In this document: positions 8,571 to 16,523 of the stretch, one piece after another
Layout: every line of letters begins with the position of its first letter
Numbering within the stretch: position 1 is the stretch's first letter
Assembly (NCBI RefSeq): GCF_012276755.1
Contig: NZ_JAAXKX010000007.1
Location: 102,317-145,905 of the forward strand
DNA: 43,589 nucleotides
Direction: 5' to 3'
Origin: Marichromatium bheemlicum
Lineage (GTDB): Bacteria; Pseudomonadota; Gammaproteobacteria; Chromatiales; Chromatiaceae
The notes under the pieces: model-generated
What the model was told of the DNA's origin: nothing
What the model saw: the letters and a program-made list of their open reading frames with translations, nothing else
Database searches by the model: none
Program-made: the position numbers and the translations under genes

Positions 8571-10016
8571 TCAGCGACGCCAGAAGGCCGGGGCGAGGAC
8601 GACCAGGATGGTGAGGATCTCGAGCCGACCGAGCAACATCGCGATGATGGCGATGAGTTTGCCGAAGTCACTGACCGACTGGAAATTATAGGCGACCTCG
8701 CCGAGTCCAGGGCCGAGGTTGTTGATACTGGTGGCCACCGCGCTGAAGGCATCGAGCGGGGCGAGTCCGGCATGGACCATCAACAGGGTGAGTAGGGCGA
8801 AGGTGGAGAGATAGAGGGCGAAGAAGCCCCACACGGATCGTGCTAGGCGCGAATCGACGCTGCGCCCGCCGAGACGCAGCGGCAGCAGCGCGTGGGGGTG
8901 GATCCGCTGGCGGATCTCCTGCCAGCCCTGCTTGATCATCAGCAGCACGCGTAGCACCTTGATGCCGCCGGCGGTGGAGCCACCGCAGCCGCCGATGAAG
9001 CTGATATAGATCAGCAAGATCGGCAGGAAGTCGGGCCAGTGGGCGAAGTCGACAGTGCCGAAGCCGGTGCTGGTGACCACCGAGACGACCTCGAACAGCG
9101 CATCGCGCAGGCTCTCGTCGAGCCCGTCGTAGCCGCCCTCGAGCCGCAGTACCAGGCCGATCAGTAGCACACAGCCGAGCACCAGGGCGAGGAAGGCGCG
9201 AGTCTCGGTGTCGCGCAGATAGCGCCCCGGGTCGCGCGTGCTCCAGGCCGCGTAGTGCACCGCGAAGTTGATCGCCGCGAGCAGCATGAAGCAGACCGCC
9301 ACCGCCTCCACCGCCGGGCTGGCAAAGTAGCCGATGCTGGCGTCATGGGTGGAGAAACCGCCGGTCGAGAGCGTCGAGAGGCTGTGGCAGAGGGCGTCGA
9401 AGGGCGTCATCCCGGCCAGCCAATAGGCCAGGGCGCAGGCCAGGGTGAGTCCGAGATAGAGCGTCCAGAGGGTGCGCGCGGTCTGGGTCAGGCGCGGGGT
9501 GAGCTTCTCCTCCTTGAGCGGTCCCGGGGCCTCGGCGCGATAGAGCTGCATGCCACCGATGCCGAGCAGCGGCATCACCGCCAGCCCGAGCACGATCAGC
9601 CCCATGCCGCCGAACCACTGCAACTGCTGACGATAGAACAGCAGCGCGCGGGGCAGGGTGTCGAGCCCGTCGATCACCGTCGCGCCGGTGGTGGTGACCC
9701 CGGAGGTGGACTCGAACAGGGCATCGATCGGTGTCAAACCGAAGCCCTGGTGCAGGGGCCAGGCACCGAGCAGGCTGAGCAGGATCCAGAACAGCGCCAC
9801 CACCAGATAGCCGTCGGCCACGCCGAGGGCGGCGGCGTGGTGGCGGCCCCCGCGCCAGAGCAGGGTGCCGAGCCCGATCGAGCCGAGTAGCGGGGCGAGG
9901 AAGTGACGCCACTGTGGCTCGCCGTACCACAGCCCCACCGCGATCGGGCCGAGCAGGGTGAGACCGAACAGTAGCGCGTAGATCCCGACGATGGCAGCGA
10001 TCAGGGGCAGGCGCAT
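8571..10016 (-). CDS. trkH: Trk-type potassium uptake channel subunit TrkH
   Basis: Inner-membrane potassium channel subunit that mediates K+ influx, the first response of bacteria to hyperosmotic shock. The 481-residue protein carries the four pore-loop selectivity segments expected of the SKT family: TTTGAT (108-113), STGGFS (217-222), TSTGFG (315-320) and NNLGPG (432-437), plus the GGCGGSTAGG gating loop near 343-351. Start at 10014-10016 follows GGAGGT; an upstream in-frame ATG would overlap the glycosyltransferase gene. The cytoplasmic nucleotide-binding partner TrkA is not in this window. It is 34 bp downstream of the glycosyltransferase gene and probably shares its transcript; the BCCT carrier follows. 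Confidence 0.95.
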   Translation of the reverse strand: MRLPLIAAIVGIYALLFGLTLLGPIAVGLWYGEPQWRHFLAPLLGSIGLGTLLWRGGRHHAAALGVADGYLVVALFWILLSLLGAWPLHQGFGLTPIDALFESTSGVTTTGATVIDGLDTLPRALLFYRQQLQWFGGMGLIVLGLAVMPLLGIGGMQLYRAEAPGPLKEEKLTPRLTQTARTLWTLYLGLTLACALAYWLAGMTPFDALCHSLSTLSTGGFSTHDASIGYFASPAVEAVAVCFMLLAAINFAVHYAAWSTRDPGRYLRDTETRAFLALVLGCVLLIGLVLRLEGGYDGLDESLRDALFEVVSVVTSTGFGTVDFAHWPDFLPILLIYISFIGGCGGSTAGGIKVLRVLLMIKQGWQEIRQRIHPHALLPLRLGGRSVDSRLARSVWGFFALYLSTFALLTLLMVHAGLAPLDAFSAVATSINNLGPGLGEVAYNFQSVSDFGKLIAIIAMLLGRLEILTILVVLAPAFWRR

Positions 10017-10050
10017 AGATGCGACCTCCGCGGGTTCGGGGGGACGTGGC

Positions 10051-11166
10051 TCAGTCGGTGAGCCCGAGCACCTCGAGATAGTGAGCGGCACTGCGTTGCT
10101 GATGATAGGCCGCGACCGCCTGGCGTAGGGTCGTCGACGACCGTGGCGCGTCCAGGGTCGCGATCATGGCGTGCGCCAGCGCCTGGTCGTCACCGACGGC
10201 GACCAGCGGGCCGTAGCGGCCACCGTCGAGCAGCTCGCGCGGACCGCTCGGGCAATCGGTGGCCACCGCCGGCACGCCGAGTGCGAGCGCCTCGGTGAGC
10301 ACGTTGGGCGAGCCCTCCCAGGCCGAGGAGAGCACGAACAGCCGGGCGCGGGCGATGAAGGCGTAGGGGTTGTGCTGGAAGCCAGGCAGTGCGACGGCCG
10401 CGCCGATCCCCAGCTCGTGGGCGAGGCGCTCGAGCCGATCGCGGCCACCGCCCTCGCCGAGGATCATCAGCCGGCACTCGGGTCGCTCGGCATGGACTCG
10501 GGCGAAGGCCCGCAGCAGGGTCGGGAAGTCCTTCTGGCGCTGCAGCCGGCCGGCGCCGAGGATCACCGGGGCGGTGTCATCGTCGAGCCAGGGGTGGGGA
10601 CAGGGCGCGCTGGCCTGCTCGGCCAGCTCCGGGGTGATCACCGGGTTGCGGATCACCTCGATGCGCGTCGGGTCGAGTCGGGCGATCCGTGCAGTGTCGG
10701 CCGCCACCCCCTCGGAGACGGCGACGATGCCGTCGAGGCGGGGATAAAGGGCGCGGATCGGGGTATAGCGTAGCCAGCGTGCGAGCCAACTGCGTCCGGC
10801 CATGGCGGTCGAGAGATGGGTGCCGAGCCGCAGCACCAGTCGGGTGTCGGTACCGGCGAGGGCACGGGCGATCACCGCCGCGCGCCCGGCGCGGTCCTTG
10901 GCCGCGAGCAGGGCCGCGGGGCGGCGGCGGCGCAGATAGCGCGCCAGCGCGGGGATGGCCAGTTGGGTGTGGTCGACGCCGAGGTGGATCTGTCGGACCT
11001 CGGGCGGGAGGCGCTCCAGGTGCGGGCCCTCGGCGCGCACCAGCAGCAGCTCGACCGCCTGGCCACGGTCGACGAGACCACGGATGAGGTTGACCAGCAT
11101 GCGCTCGACACCGCCGCTCCCGGAGAAGGAGGCGAATACCGCGAGCACGGGCGTGGGGTGGGGCAT
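10051..11166 (-). CDS. Glycosyltransferase family 4-like (GT-B fold)
   Basis: Cytoplasmic glycosyltransferase of 371 residues that moves a sugar from a nucleotide-sugar donor to an unknown acceptor. The N-terminal half starts with SFSGSGGVERMLVNLIRGL, the acceptor-side glycine loop of GT-B enzymes; the C-terminal half has ILGAGRLQRQKDFPTLL and the donor-site motif SSAWEGSPNVLTEALALGVP containing the conserved E-x7-E pair. The start at 11164-11166 has a weak AGGACT site; an upstream in-frame ATG lacks support. It sits between the ABC importer operon (past a strong hairpin) and trkH. That setting allows a role in osmolyte glycosides or envelope polysaccharide, but nothing in the sequence decides it. 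Confidence 0.88.
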   Translation of the reverse strand: MPHPTPVLAVFASFSGSGGVERMLVNLIRGLVDRGQAVELLLVRAEGPHLERLPPEVRQIHLGVDHTQLAIPALARYLRRRRPAALLAAKDRAGRAAVIARALAGTDTRLVLRLGTHLSTAMAGRSWLARWLRYTPIRALYPRLDGIVAVSEGVAADTARIARLDPTRIEVIRNPVITPELAEQASAPCPHPWLDDDTAPVILGAGRLQRQKDFPTLLRAFARVHAERPECRLMILGEGGGRDRLERLAHELGIGAAVALPGFQHNPYAFIARARLFVLSSAWEGSPNVLTEALALGVPAVATDCPSGPRELLDGGRYGPLVAVGDDQALAHAMIATLDAPRSSTTLRQAVAAYHQQRSAAHYLEVLGLTD

Positions 11167-11216
11167 AGCGCGAGTCCTAGGCTGAGGATGGAGACGGGCG
11201 GCTCGCGCGAAACGGT

Positions 11217-11248
11217 CCGCCACCCGGGGCGGATGCCCCGGGTGGCGG
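11217..11248 (-). terminator. Strong hairpin after the osmoprotectant ABC operon
   Basis: Perfect 13-bp arms (11217-11229 and 11236-11248) around the 6-nt loop CGGATG, 46 bp downstream of the last binding-protein stop codon and before the glycosyltransferase start. Beyond it the minus strand has a short TTT. It most likely ends or protects the operon transcript. Confidence 0.65.
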
Positions 11249-11294
11249 TCATGATACCCGAGCCGTTGGCAGGCCCGGATGGGTCAGCACTGGC

Positions 11295-12140
11295 TTAGGG
11301 GAGCCAGCGCTCGACGATCTCGGGGTGCTGCTCGACCCAACGCCGTGCGTTCTTGTAGGGGTCGGCTCGCTTCTCCTGGTTCCAGGCCATCAGCTCGGCC
11401 ATCTGCTCCGGGGTCCAGTAGAAGTTGTCGAGCACGGTATAGACCTCGGGCATGTCGGCCTCGAGGTCCTTGCGCACCACGGTGCGGATCTCCTCAGCAC
11501 CACCATAGACGCCCTTGGGGTCGTCGAGGAACTTGAGGTCATAGCGGGCGAACATCCAGTGCGGCGTCCAGCCGGTCACGGCGATCCACTCGCCATCCTC
11601 GACGGCATCGCCGAGCACGGCGGTCATGATCGGGTCGCTGCCCTCGACCAGTTCAATGTCGTCCAGGGCGTAGTCCTCGATCGCCTGCTCGGTCTTGCTC
11701 ATCACCCCGGCACCGGGGTCGATGCCGATGATCTCGTTGTCGAGTCGGTCGGCGACGCTGTTGAGCTCGGCGATCGAGTCGACCTCGACATAGCTCGGCA
11801 CCACCAGACCGATACGCGCGCCCTCGATGTTGGGGCCGAGGTCGATGACAGCGTCACCGGCCTTCTCCTGGTAGTGGTGCTGGGTGACCGGTAGCCAGGC
11901 CGAGATGATGCCGTCGACGTCGCCGGTGGCGACCGCCTCCCACATCGCCGCTGCCGAGACCGGGGTGATGTCGACCTCATAGCCCAGGTCTTCGAGCACC
12001 ACCTTGACGACGTTGGTGCTGGCCACCTCGGTGGCCCACTCGACATAGGCGAGTTCGACCTCGCCCTTGTCGGCGGCCAGTGACGGGGTGGTGAGCGAGG
12101 CCAGGATGGCCGCGGCTGCAGTGAGGGTGAAGCCTCTCAT
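11295..12140 (-). CDS. Glycine betaine/proline-type ABC importer binding protein (OpuAC family), copy 1
   Basis: Periplasmic solute-binding protein (281 residues) that captures a quaternary ammonium osmolyte for the ProVW permease. It has a Sec signal peptide ending near SLA-ADKG and no lipobox, so it should be soluble in the periplasm. Tryptophans W35 (VEW), W67 (AMW), W82 (AWLP) and W191/W195 (GWTPHW) include the candidates for the aromatic cage that holds the trimethylammonium group in OpuAC-fold proteins. The start at 12138-12140 follows GGAGGAGAA. It is the last of four paralogues in the operon and most resembles copy 4 (shared YVEW and ITPVSAAAMW), although the two are the most distant in position. 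Ligand differences cannot be read with certainty. Confidence 0.93.
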   Translation of the reverse strand: MRGFTLTAAAAILASLTTPSLAADKGEVELAYVEWATEVASTNVVKVVLEDLGYEVDITPVSAAAMWEAVATGDVDGIISAWLPVTQHHYQEKAGDAVIDLGPNIEGARIGLVVPSYVEVDSIAELNSVADRLDNEIIGIDPGAGVMSKTEQAIEDYALDDIELVEGSDPIMTAVLGDAVEDGEWIAVTGWTPHWMFARYDLKFLDDPKGVYGGAEEIRTVVRKDLEADMPEVYTVLDNFYWTPEQMAELMAWNQEKRADPYKNARRWVEQHPEIVERWLP

Positions 12141-12195
12141 GATGGATCGTTCTCCTCCATTTGGGGTGGTTTGAGGAGGCGGTGGCCTGGTCGAT

Positions 12196-13047
12196 TCAAG
12201 GGAGCCAGTCGGCCACCACCTCGGGGTGTTGCTCGACCCAACGGCGCGCGTTCTCGTAGGGGTCGGCGTGTTTGTCCTGGTTCATGACCATCAGCTCGGC
12301 CATCTGCTCCGGGGTCCAGTGGAAGTTGTCGAGTACCGCCACTGCCTCGGGCATGTCCTCGGCGAGCCCGAGCCGGGTGAAGGTATGGATGCGCTCGGCC
12401 CCGCCGAAGATGTTCTGCGGGTCCTCGAGGTACTTCAGGTCGTAGCGGGCGAACTTCCAGTGCGGGGTCCAGCCGGTGACCACGACCCATTCGCCGTCCT
12501 CAATGGCATCGCCGAGCACGGCGGTCATGATCGCGCCGGTGCTCTCGACTAGCTCGAGCTGGTCGATGTCGTAGGCCTCCATCGCCAGTTCGGTCTTCTT
12601 CATCAGACCGGCGCTGGGGTCGATCCCGATGATCTCGCCGTCGAAGCGCGCCGCTGCATCGTTGAGTTCGGCGATCGAGTCGATCTCGACATAGCTCGGT
12701 ACCACCAGGCCGATGCGGGTGCCCTCGAGGTTGGGACCGAGGTCGACGACGGCATCGGCGACCTGGTCGAGATAGTCCTGGTGGGTGGTCGGTAGCCAGG
12801 CGGCGACCATGGCGTCGACATCGCCCGAGGCGAGCGCCTGCCACATCGCCGCGACCGAGACTGACGAGGCCTTGACGTCATAGCCGAGGTCCTCGAGTAC
12901 TACGCGCACCACGTTGACGCTCGCGATCTCGGTCGCCCACTCGCCGTAGGCGAGTTCGATCTCGCCCTTGTCGGCGGCGAGGGTCGGCGTGGTCAGTAGG
13001 GCGGCCAAGGCTGCGCCGGCGATCCTGCGGTTGAGGCCTTTGATCAT
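12196..13047 (-). CDS. Glycine betaine/proline-type ABC importer binding protein (OpuAC family), copy 2
   Basis: Second periplasmic binding-protein paralogue, 283 residues, with a signal peptide ending near TLA-ADKG. It keeps YGEW, AMW, AWLP and GWTPHW, hence the same candidate aromatic cage, but reads HWKFARYD after the last motif where copies 1 and 3 have HWMF and copy 4 has HWLE. It shares YGEW and a V-rich SVSVAAMWQAL segment with copy 3. I placed the start at ATG 13045-13047 behind AAGGAC; the longer in-frame alternative would add 38 residues ahead of the signal peptide and run into copy 3. Spacers of 52 and 55 bp to its neighbours on the same strand indicate co-transcription. Confidence 0.93.
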   Translation of the reverse strand: MIKGLNRRIAGAALAALLTTPTLAADKGEIELAYGEWATEIASVNVVRVVLEDLGYDVKASSVSVAAMWQALASGDVDAMVAAWLPTTHQDYLDQVADAVVDLGPNLEGTRIGLVVPSYVEIDSIAELNDAAARFDGEIIGIDPSAGLMKKTELAMEAYDIDQLELVESTGAIMTAVLGDAIEDGEWVVVTGWTPHWKFARYDLKYLEDPQNIFGGAERIHTFTRLGLAEDMPEAVAVLDNFHWTPEQMAELMVMNQDKHADPYENARRWVEQHPEVVADWLP

Positions 13048-13099
13048 GGGGTGTCCTTCTTGGTTTGACGTGGATTGCGTGTGATTCGTCGCGGTGCCC

Positions 13100-13957
13100 T
13101 CAGGGCAGCCAGCGTTCGACGACCTCGGGGTGGGTCTCGACCCAGCGCCGGGCGTTGTCATAGGGGTCGGCGTGCTTCTCCTCGTTCCAGGCCATCAGCT
13201 CGCCCATCTGGGCCGGGGTCCAGTGGAAGTTGTCGAGCACGGCGTAGACCTCGGGCAGGTCCTCGGCGAGGCCCTTGCGGGCGATGGAGTGGATGCGTTC
13301 GCTGCCGCCGTAGATGTTGTCGGGGTCGGCGAGATATTTCAGATCGTAGGTGTTGAACATCCAGTGCGGGGTCCAGCCGGTGATCACTACCCAGTCGCCG
13401 TGCTTGATGGCGTCGCCGAGCACGGCGGTCATGATTGGGCCGGAACTCTCCACCAGCTTCATGTCGTCGAGCCCGTAGGCGGCCATCGCCTGCTCGGTAC
13501 GGCGCATGGTGCCGGTGCCGGGCTCGATGCCGACGATCTTGTTGTCGAAACGCTCGGCCTGGGCCTGGAGATCGGCGATGGTGTCGACCTCGACATAACT
13601 TGGCACCACCAGGCCGATGCGGGTGCCCTCGAGGTTGGGGCCGAGATCGACGACCTGGTCGCGTACCCGCTCGAAATAGGTCTGCTGGGTGGTCGGCAGC
13701 CAGGCGGCAACCATGCCATCGACATCGCCCTCGGCCAGGGCCTGCCACATGGCGCCGACGGCCACCGAGGTGATGGTGACGTCATAGCCGAGATCCTCGA
13801 GCACCACCTTGACGACATTGGTGCTGGCGATCTCCGTGGTCCACTCACCGTATACGAGCTCGACCTTGCCCTTGGAGCCAGCGGCTACACCGCTCGTGAA
13901 CAGGGTGCAGAGCCCGAACAGGGCGAACGCGGAAAGAGAGAGACGGAGTTTGTCCAT
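13100..13957 (-). CDS. Glycine betaine/proline-type ABC importer binding protein (OpuAC family), copy 3
   Basis: Third periplasmic paralogue, 285 residues. The signal peptide (MDKLRLSLSAFALFGL, cleavage near GVAA-GSKG) differs from the other three, and the mature N-terminus lacks the shared ADKGE. It has a cysteine inside the hydrophobic core of the signal, but the context FGLC is not a normal lipobox. YGEW, AMW, AWLP and GWTPHW are kept; HWMFNTYD follows the last motif. The ATG at 13955-13957 has only a distant AAGGA (12 nt); a TTG four codons upstream is possible but has no properly spaced site. It follows the porin gene after 157 bp containing a hairpin. It groups with copy 2 by shared motifs. 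Confidence 0.92.
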   Translation of the reverse strand: MDKLRLSLSAFALFGLCTLFTSGVAAGSKGKVELVYGEWTTEIASTNVVKVVLEDLGYDVTITSVAVGAMWQALAEGDVDGMVAAWLPTTQQTYFERVRDQVVDLGPNLEGTRIGLVVPSYVEVDTIADLQAQAERFDNKIVGIEPGTGTMRRTEQAMAAYGLDDMKLVESSGPIMTAVLGDAIKHGDWVVITGWTPHWMFNTYDLKYLADPDNIYGGSERIHSIARKGLAEDLPEVYAVLDNFHWTPAQMGELMAWNEEKHADPYDNARRWVETHPEVVERWLP

Positions 13958-14075
13958 GTTTCGAGTCAATCCTTCATGCTGAACAAGACCTCGACACCAG
14001 GCGCTGGCCAGACCCCGCGGGGAGCCAGCTGGTCGGGGGACGGGGATGTCGATGAGACCATCGAGCGGGGGACGA

Positions 14076-14093
14076 GCGCCGCCGTGGCGGCGC
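14076..14093 (-). terminator. Intercistronic hairpin between porin and binding protein 3
   Basis: Perfect 8-bp arms GCGCCGCC (14076-14083) and GGCGGCGC (14086-14093) with a 2-nt spacer, in the 157-bp gap downstream of the porin stop. There is no T-tract. It may partly terminate, or protect the upstream mRNA, and so set different levels for the two halves of the operon. Confidence 0.4.
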
Positions 14094-14114
14094 CCGTTCG
14101 GGGCGGGGTCAGAA

Positions 14115-15572
14115 TCAGAAGTAGTAGCCCAGGTTCAGGGTGAACCTGTAGTTCCACTCGTCATTGCCATTGACGCCGAAGTCGCCGACGCCGCTGACGT
14201 TGCTGTAGTCGTCCTGGAGACCGTGACCGGCATCGTTGCCGACATAGTAGTTGCCGTTGGAGTAGGCCAGGTCGCTGTAGATGTACCAGCCACCGCTGGC
14301 CCAGGCGGCACCGACGACGAGCAGGTCGCTGTTGTTGAACGCGCTCTCGTCCTTGACGATCGAGCTGTACTCGACATAGGGGATCACGTAGTCGAGCCAA
14401 GGCAGGTTCGGGGTCTCGTGCTTGTAGCTCAGCGAGACTGCCGGGACCCATGCCTTACTCGCCACCGGCCAGGCGAACTCGAAGGCTCCCATCGGGATCA
14501 GGGTATCGGTCCCCCAGGGGTTGTCGGCATCGATGTCGTACTCGTAGCGGGTCAGCTGGGTGGCCAGGGTCCAGTTCTTGTAGTGGTTGACCATGTGCGC
14601 CGAGGCCGCCCAATGGCTACCGTCGTCGGCACGCTGGCCCTTGAGCTGGCCGTACTGCAGCGACATGCCCAGATCGGTGGGGACGGCGACGTCGGTGAGG
14701 TGGTAGATGGCGCGCAGGTTGAACTGGTGACGCTCCTCGTAGCCGTTGTGCGGACCGTTGCTGTTGACGTTGCCCTGATCGTCGATGGTGCTGGTCCAAC
14801 GCACCGGATCGTAACTGAAGCGGGTGCTGTCGAGGCTACGTCCGAAATAACTGCCCTCGCTGGCGGCGTAGTAACCGAGGTCGAGCGTCCAGTTGTCGAT
14901 GTCGGTGGTGTACTTCACGCCCAGGTCCATGTCGTCGGACAGACCGACGAAATAGTGCTGGTCGTAGAAGTAACTCTGCGAGACGCCAGCCGGACCGGGA
15001 CCGAAGGGGACCCGGTTGACACCGACCTTGAGCTCGCTGTCGTCGGCGAAGCGATAGCCGAGCCAGCCGGTGTGGAGGAAGCTGTAGCTCTCCTGGGTGC
15101 CGGCCGGGTACCAGCGGTACTGGAATTCACCGATGAAGTTGTTGTAGTCGAGCGAGAGTTCGAGGCGGAAGGTATCGAACTCGACGTTGCCGCTGTTGCC
15201 ACCGCGGTTGGGGCCGTTATCGAGCCCCTCGTAGCTGCCGATGACATAGTTGGCGCGCAGCGCGCCGCCGACGGTGACCGGGCCGAGCTTGATGCTGCGG
15301 TCGGCCGGCTCGGGCGTGGCGGTGGCGAGGCGTTGCTCGGCCGCGACGGCCTGCTGTTCGGCGGCGGCGGTCTCGGCGCGGGCCGCGGCCAGCTCGCGCT
15401 GGGCGGCGTCGAGCTGGCGCTGCAGCTCGGCGATACGTCCTTCGAGGGCGGCAGCGTCAGTGGTTGCGGCAGTGGCCGGCATGGCGCTCAGCGCGCCGCC
15501 GAGGGCGAGCAGCGCGAACGCGGTACGGGTGCCCGACTGGGCCAGGTTGTTGTTATGTGTGTGCTTGATCAC
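14115..15572 (-). CDS. Outer-membrane porin with N-terminal coiled coil, encoded inside the ABC operon
   Basis: Predicted outer-membrane beta-barrel pore of 485 residues. A signal peptide (to about PATA-ATTD, residue 36) is followed by an alanine-rich coiled coil (about 40-85, LEGRIAELQRQLDAAQRELA), then alternating aromatic strands ending in LNLGYYF; a C-terminal phenylalanine is the classic Bam-recognition signal. The layout resembles DcaP-type trimeric porins with a periplasmic coiled-coil stalk, but I cannot name the family firmly. Translation starts at GTG 15570-15572, which overlaps the stop of binding protein 4 as GTGA, so the two are translationally coupled. Its place between importer genes suggests it admits the same osmolytes through the outer membrane. 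That role is inference. Confidence 0.85.
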   Translation of the reverse strand: MIKHTHNNNLAQSGTRTAFALLALGGALSAMPATAATTDAAALEGRIAELQRQLDAAQRELAAARAETAAAEQQAVAAEQRLATATPEPADRSIKLGPVTVGGALRANYVIGSYEGLDNGPNRGGNSGNVEFDTFRLELSLDYNNFIGEFQYRWYPAGTQESYSFLHTGWLGYRFADDSELKVGVNRVPFGPGPAGVSQSYFYDQHYFVGLSDDMDLGVKYTTDIDNWTLDLGYYAASEGSYFGRSLDSTRFSYDPVRWTSTIDDQGNVNSNGPHNGYEERHQFNLRAIYHLTDVAVPTDLGMSLQYGQLKGQRADDGSHWAASAHMVNHYKNWTLATQLTRYEYDIDADNPWGTDTLIPMGAFEFAWPVASKAWVPAVSLSYKHETPNLPWLDYVIPYVEYSSIVKDESAFNNSDLLVVGAAWASGGWYIYSDLAYSNGNYYVGNDAGHGLQDDYSNVSGVGDFGVNGNDEWNYRFTLNLGYYF

Positions 15573-16414
15573 GGTTTCCAGCTCTCAACGATATCGGCGT
15601 TCTCTTCGACCCAACGGCGGGCGTTCTCATAGGGATCGGCGCGTTTCTCCTGGTTCCACACCATGACCTCGGCCATCTGCTCCGGGGTCCAGTGGAAGTT
15701 GTCGAGAAGCGCATAGACTTCGGGCATCTCTTCCTTGAGCCCCTTGCGCACCACGGTGTGGATCTTCTCCTCGCCACCGTAGATGCCCTCGGGATCCTCG
15801 AGGTATTTCAGGTCGTACTTGGCTTCGAGCCAGTGCGGGGTCCAGCCGGTGACAACGATCCAGTCGCCGTTGTCGATGGCGTCGCCGAGCATGGCGCTCA
15901 TGATCGGGCCAGTCCCCTCGACCAGCTCGATGTCGTCGAGCCCATAGGTCTCGATCGCCAGCTCGGTCTTGCTCATGATACCGGCACCGGGGTCGATGCC
16001 GATGATCTCGTTGTCGAAGCGCGCGGCGGCATCGTCGAGTTCGGCGATCGAGTCGATCTCGACATAGCTCGGCACCACCAGGCCGATGCGGGTGCCCTCG
16101 AGGTTGGGACCGAGGTCCTCGATCGAGTCGGCAACCTTCTCGATATAGTGTGCGTGGGTGGTGGGCAGCCAGGCGGCGACCAGCCCGTCGACGTCGCCGG
16201 TTCCCACTGCCTGCCACATGGCTGCGGCCGAGACCGGGGTGATCTTGACCTCATAGCCCAGGTCCTCGAGCGCGACCTTGACGACGTTGGTGCTGGCGAT
16301 CTCGGTCGACCACTCGACATAGGCGAGTTCGACCTCGCCCTTGTCGGCGGCCAGTGCCGGGGTGACGATCGCGCTCAACGCCGTGGCGGCTGCGGTCAGG
16401 GTGAATCGGTTCAT
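15569..16414 (-). CDS. Glycine betaine/proline-type ABC importer binding protein (OpuAC family), copy 4
   Basis: First binding protein of the operon, 281 residues, directly after proW. Its signal peptide (MNRFTLTAAATALSAIVTPA, cleavage near LA-ADKG) resembles that of copy 1, as do YVEW and KITPVSAAAMW. The candidate cage residues in YVEW, AMW, AWLP and GWTPHW are present, but the following residues are LEAKYD rather than MF/KF-x-x-YD, a change close to a ligand-lobe motif that might alter specificity. The ATG at 16412-16414 has a good GAGGAGT site; an upstream in-frame ATG is unsupported. The stop overlaps the porin start (GTGA). As the copy next to the permease it is the best candidate for the ancestral ProX partner. 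Confidence 0.93.
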   Translation of the reverse strand: MNRFTLTAAATALSAIVTPALAADKGEVELAYVEWSTEIASTNVVKVALEDLGYEVKITPVSAAAMWQAVGTGDVDGLVAAWLPTTHAHYIEKVADSIEDLGPNLEGTRIGLVVPSYVEIDSIAELDDAAARFDNEIIGIDPGAGIMSKTELAIETYGLDDIELVEGTGPIMSAMLGDAIDNGDWIVVTGWTPHWLEAKYDLKYLEDPEGIYGGEEKIHTVVRKGLKEEMPEVYALLDNFHWTPEQMAEVMVWNQEKRADPYENARRWVEENADIVESWKP

Positions 16415-16453
16415 GGTGCGGGACTCCTCTGGTTGGGTTGATGGCACATCGGT

Positions 16454-16516
16454 GGATGTGTCGAGACATCCCGTCCCTGGGATGCCGGTCGGGCGCGGCG
16501 TGGAGGTGTGCCGCGC
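16454..16516 (-). promoter_or_regulatory. Alternative hairpins in the proW to binding-protein-4 spacer
   Basis: Within this 109-bp spacer, GGATGT (16454-16459) can pair with ACATCC (16466-16471), while the overlapping CATCCC (16467-16472) can instead pair with GGGATG (16479-16484). The two stems exclude each other. A third stem joins GCGCGGC (16493-16499) and GCCGCGC (16510-16516). The arrangement could control read-through or binding-protein translation; it might also be chance in GC-rich DNA. Confidence 0.3.
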
Positions 16517-16523
16517 GCCGAGG

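Noticed and set aside
13958-13969. TTG start codon for binding protein 3
   Set aside because: The AAGGA abuts the TTG with no spacing. The ATG at 13955-13957 begins a normal signal peptide, although its ribosome site is distant.
14046-15632. A 528-codon plus-strand frame opposite the porin
   Set aside because: Shadow of the porin frame: V, D and G-rich with no recognisable fold. The minus strand gives a signal peptide, a coiled coil and a C-terminal Phe.
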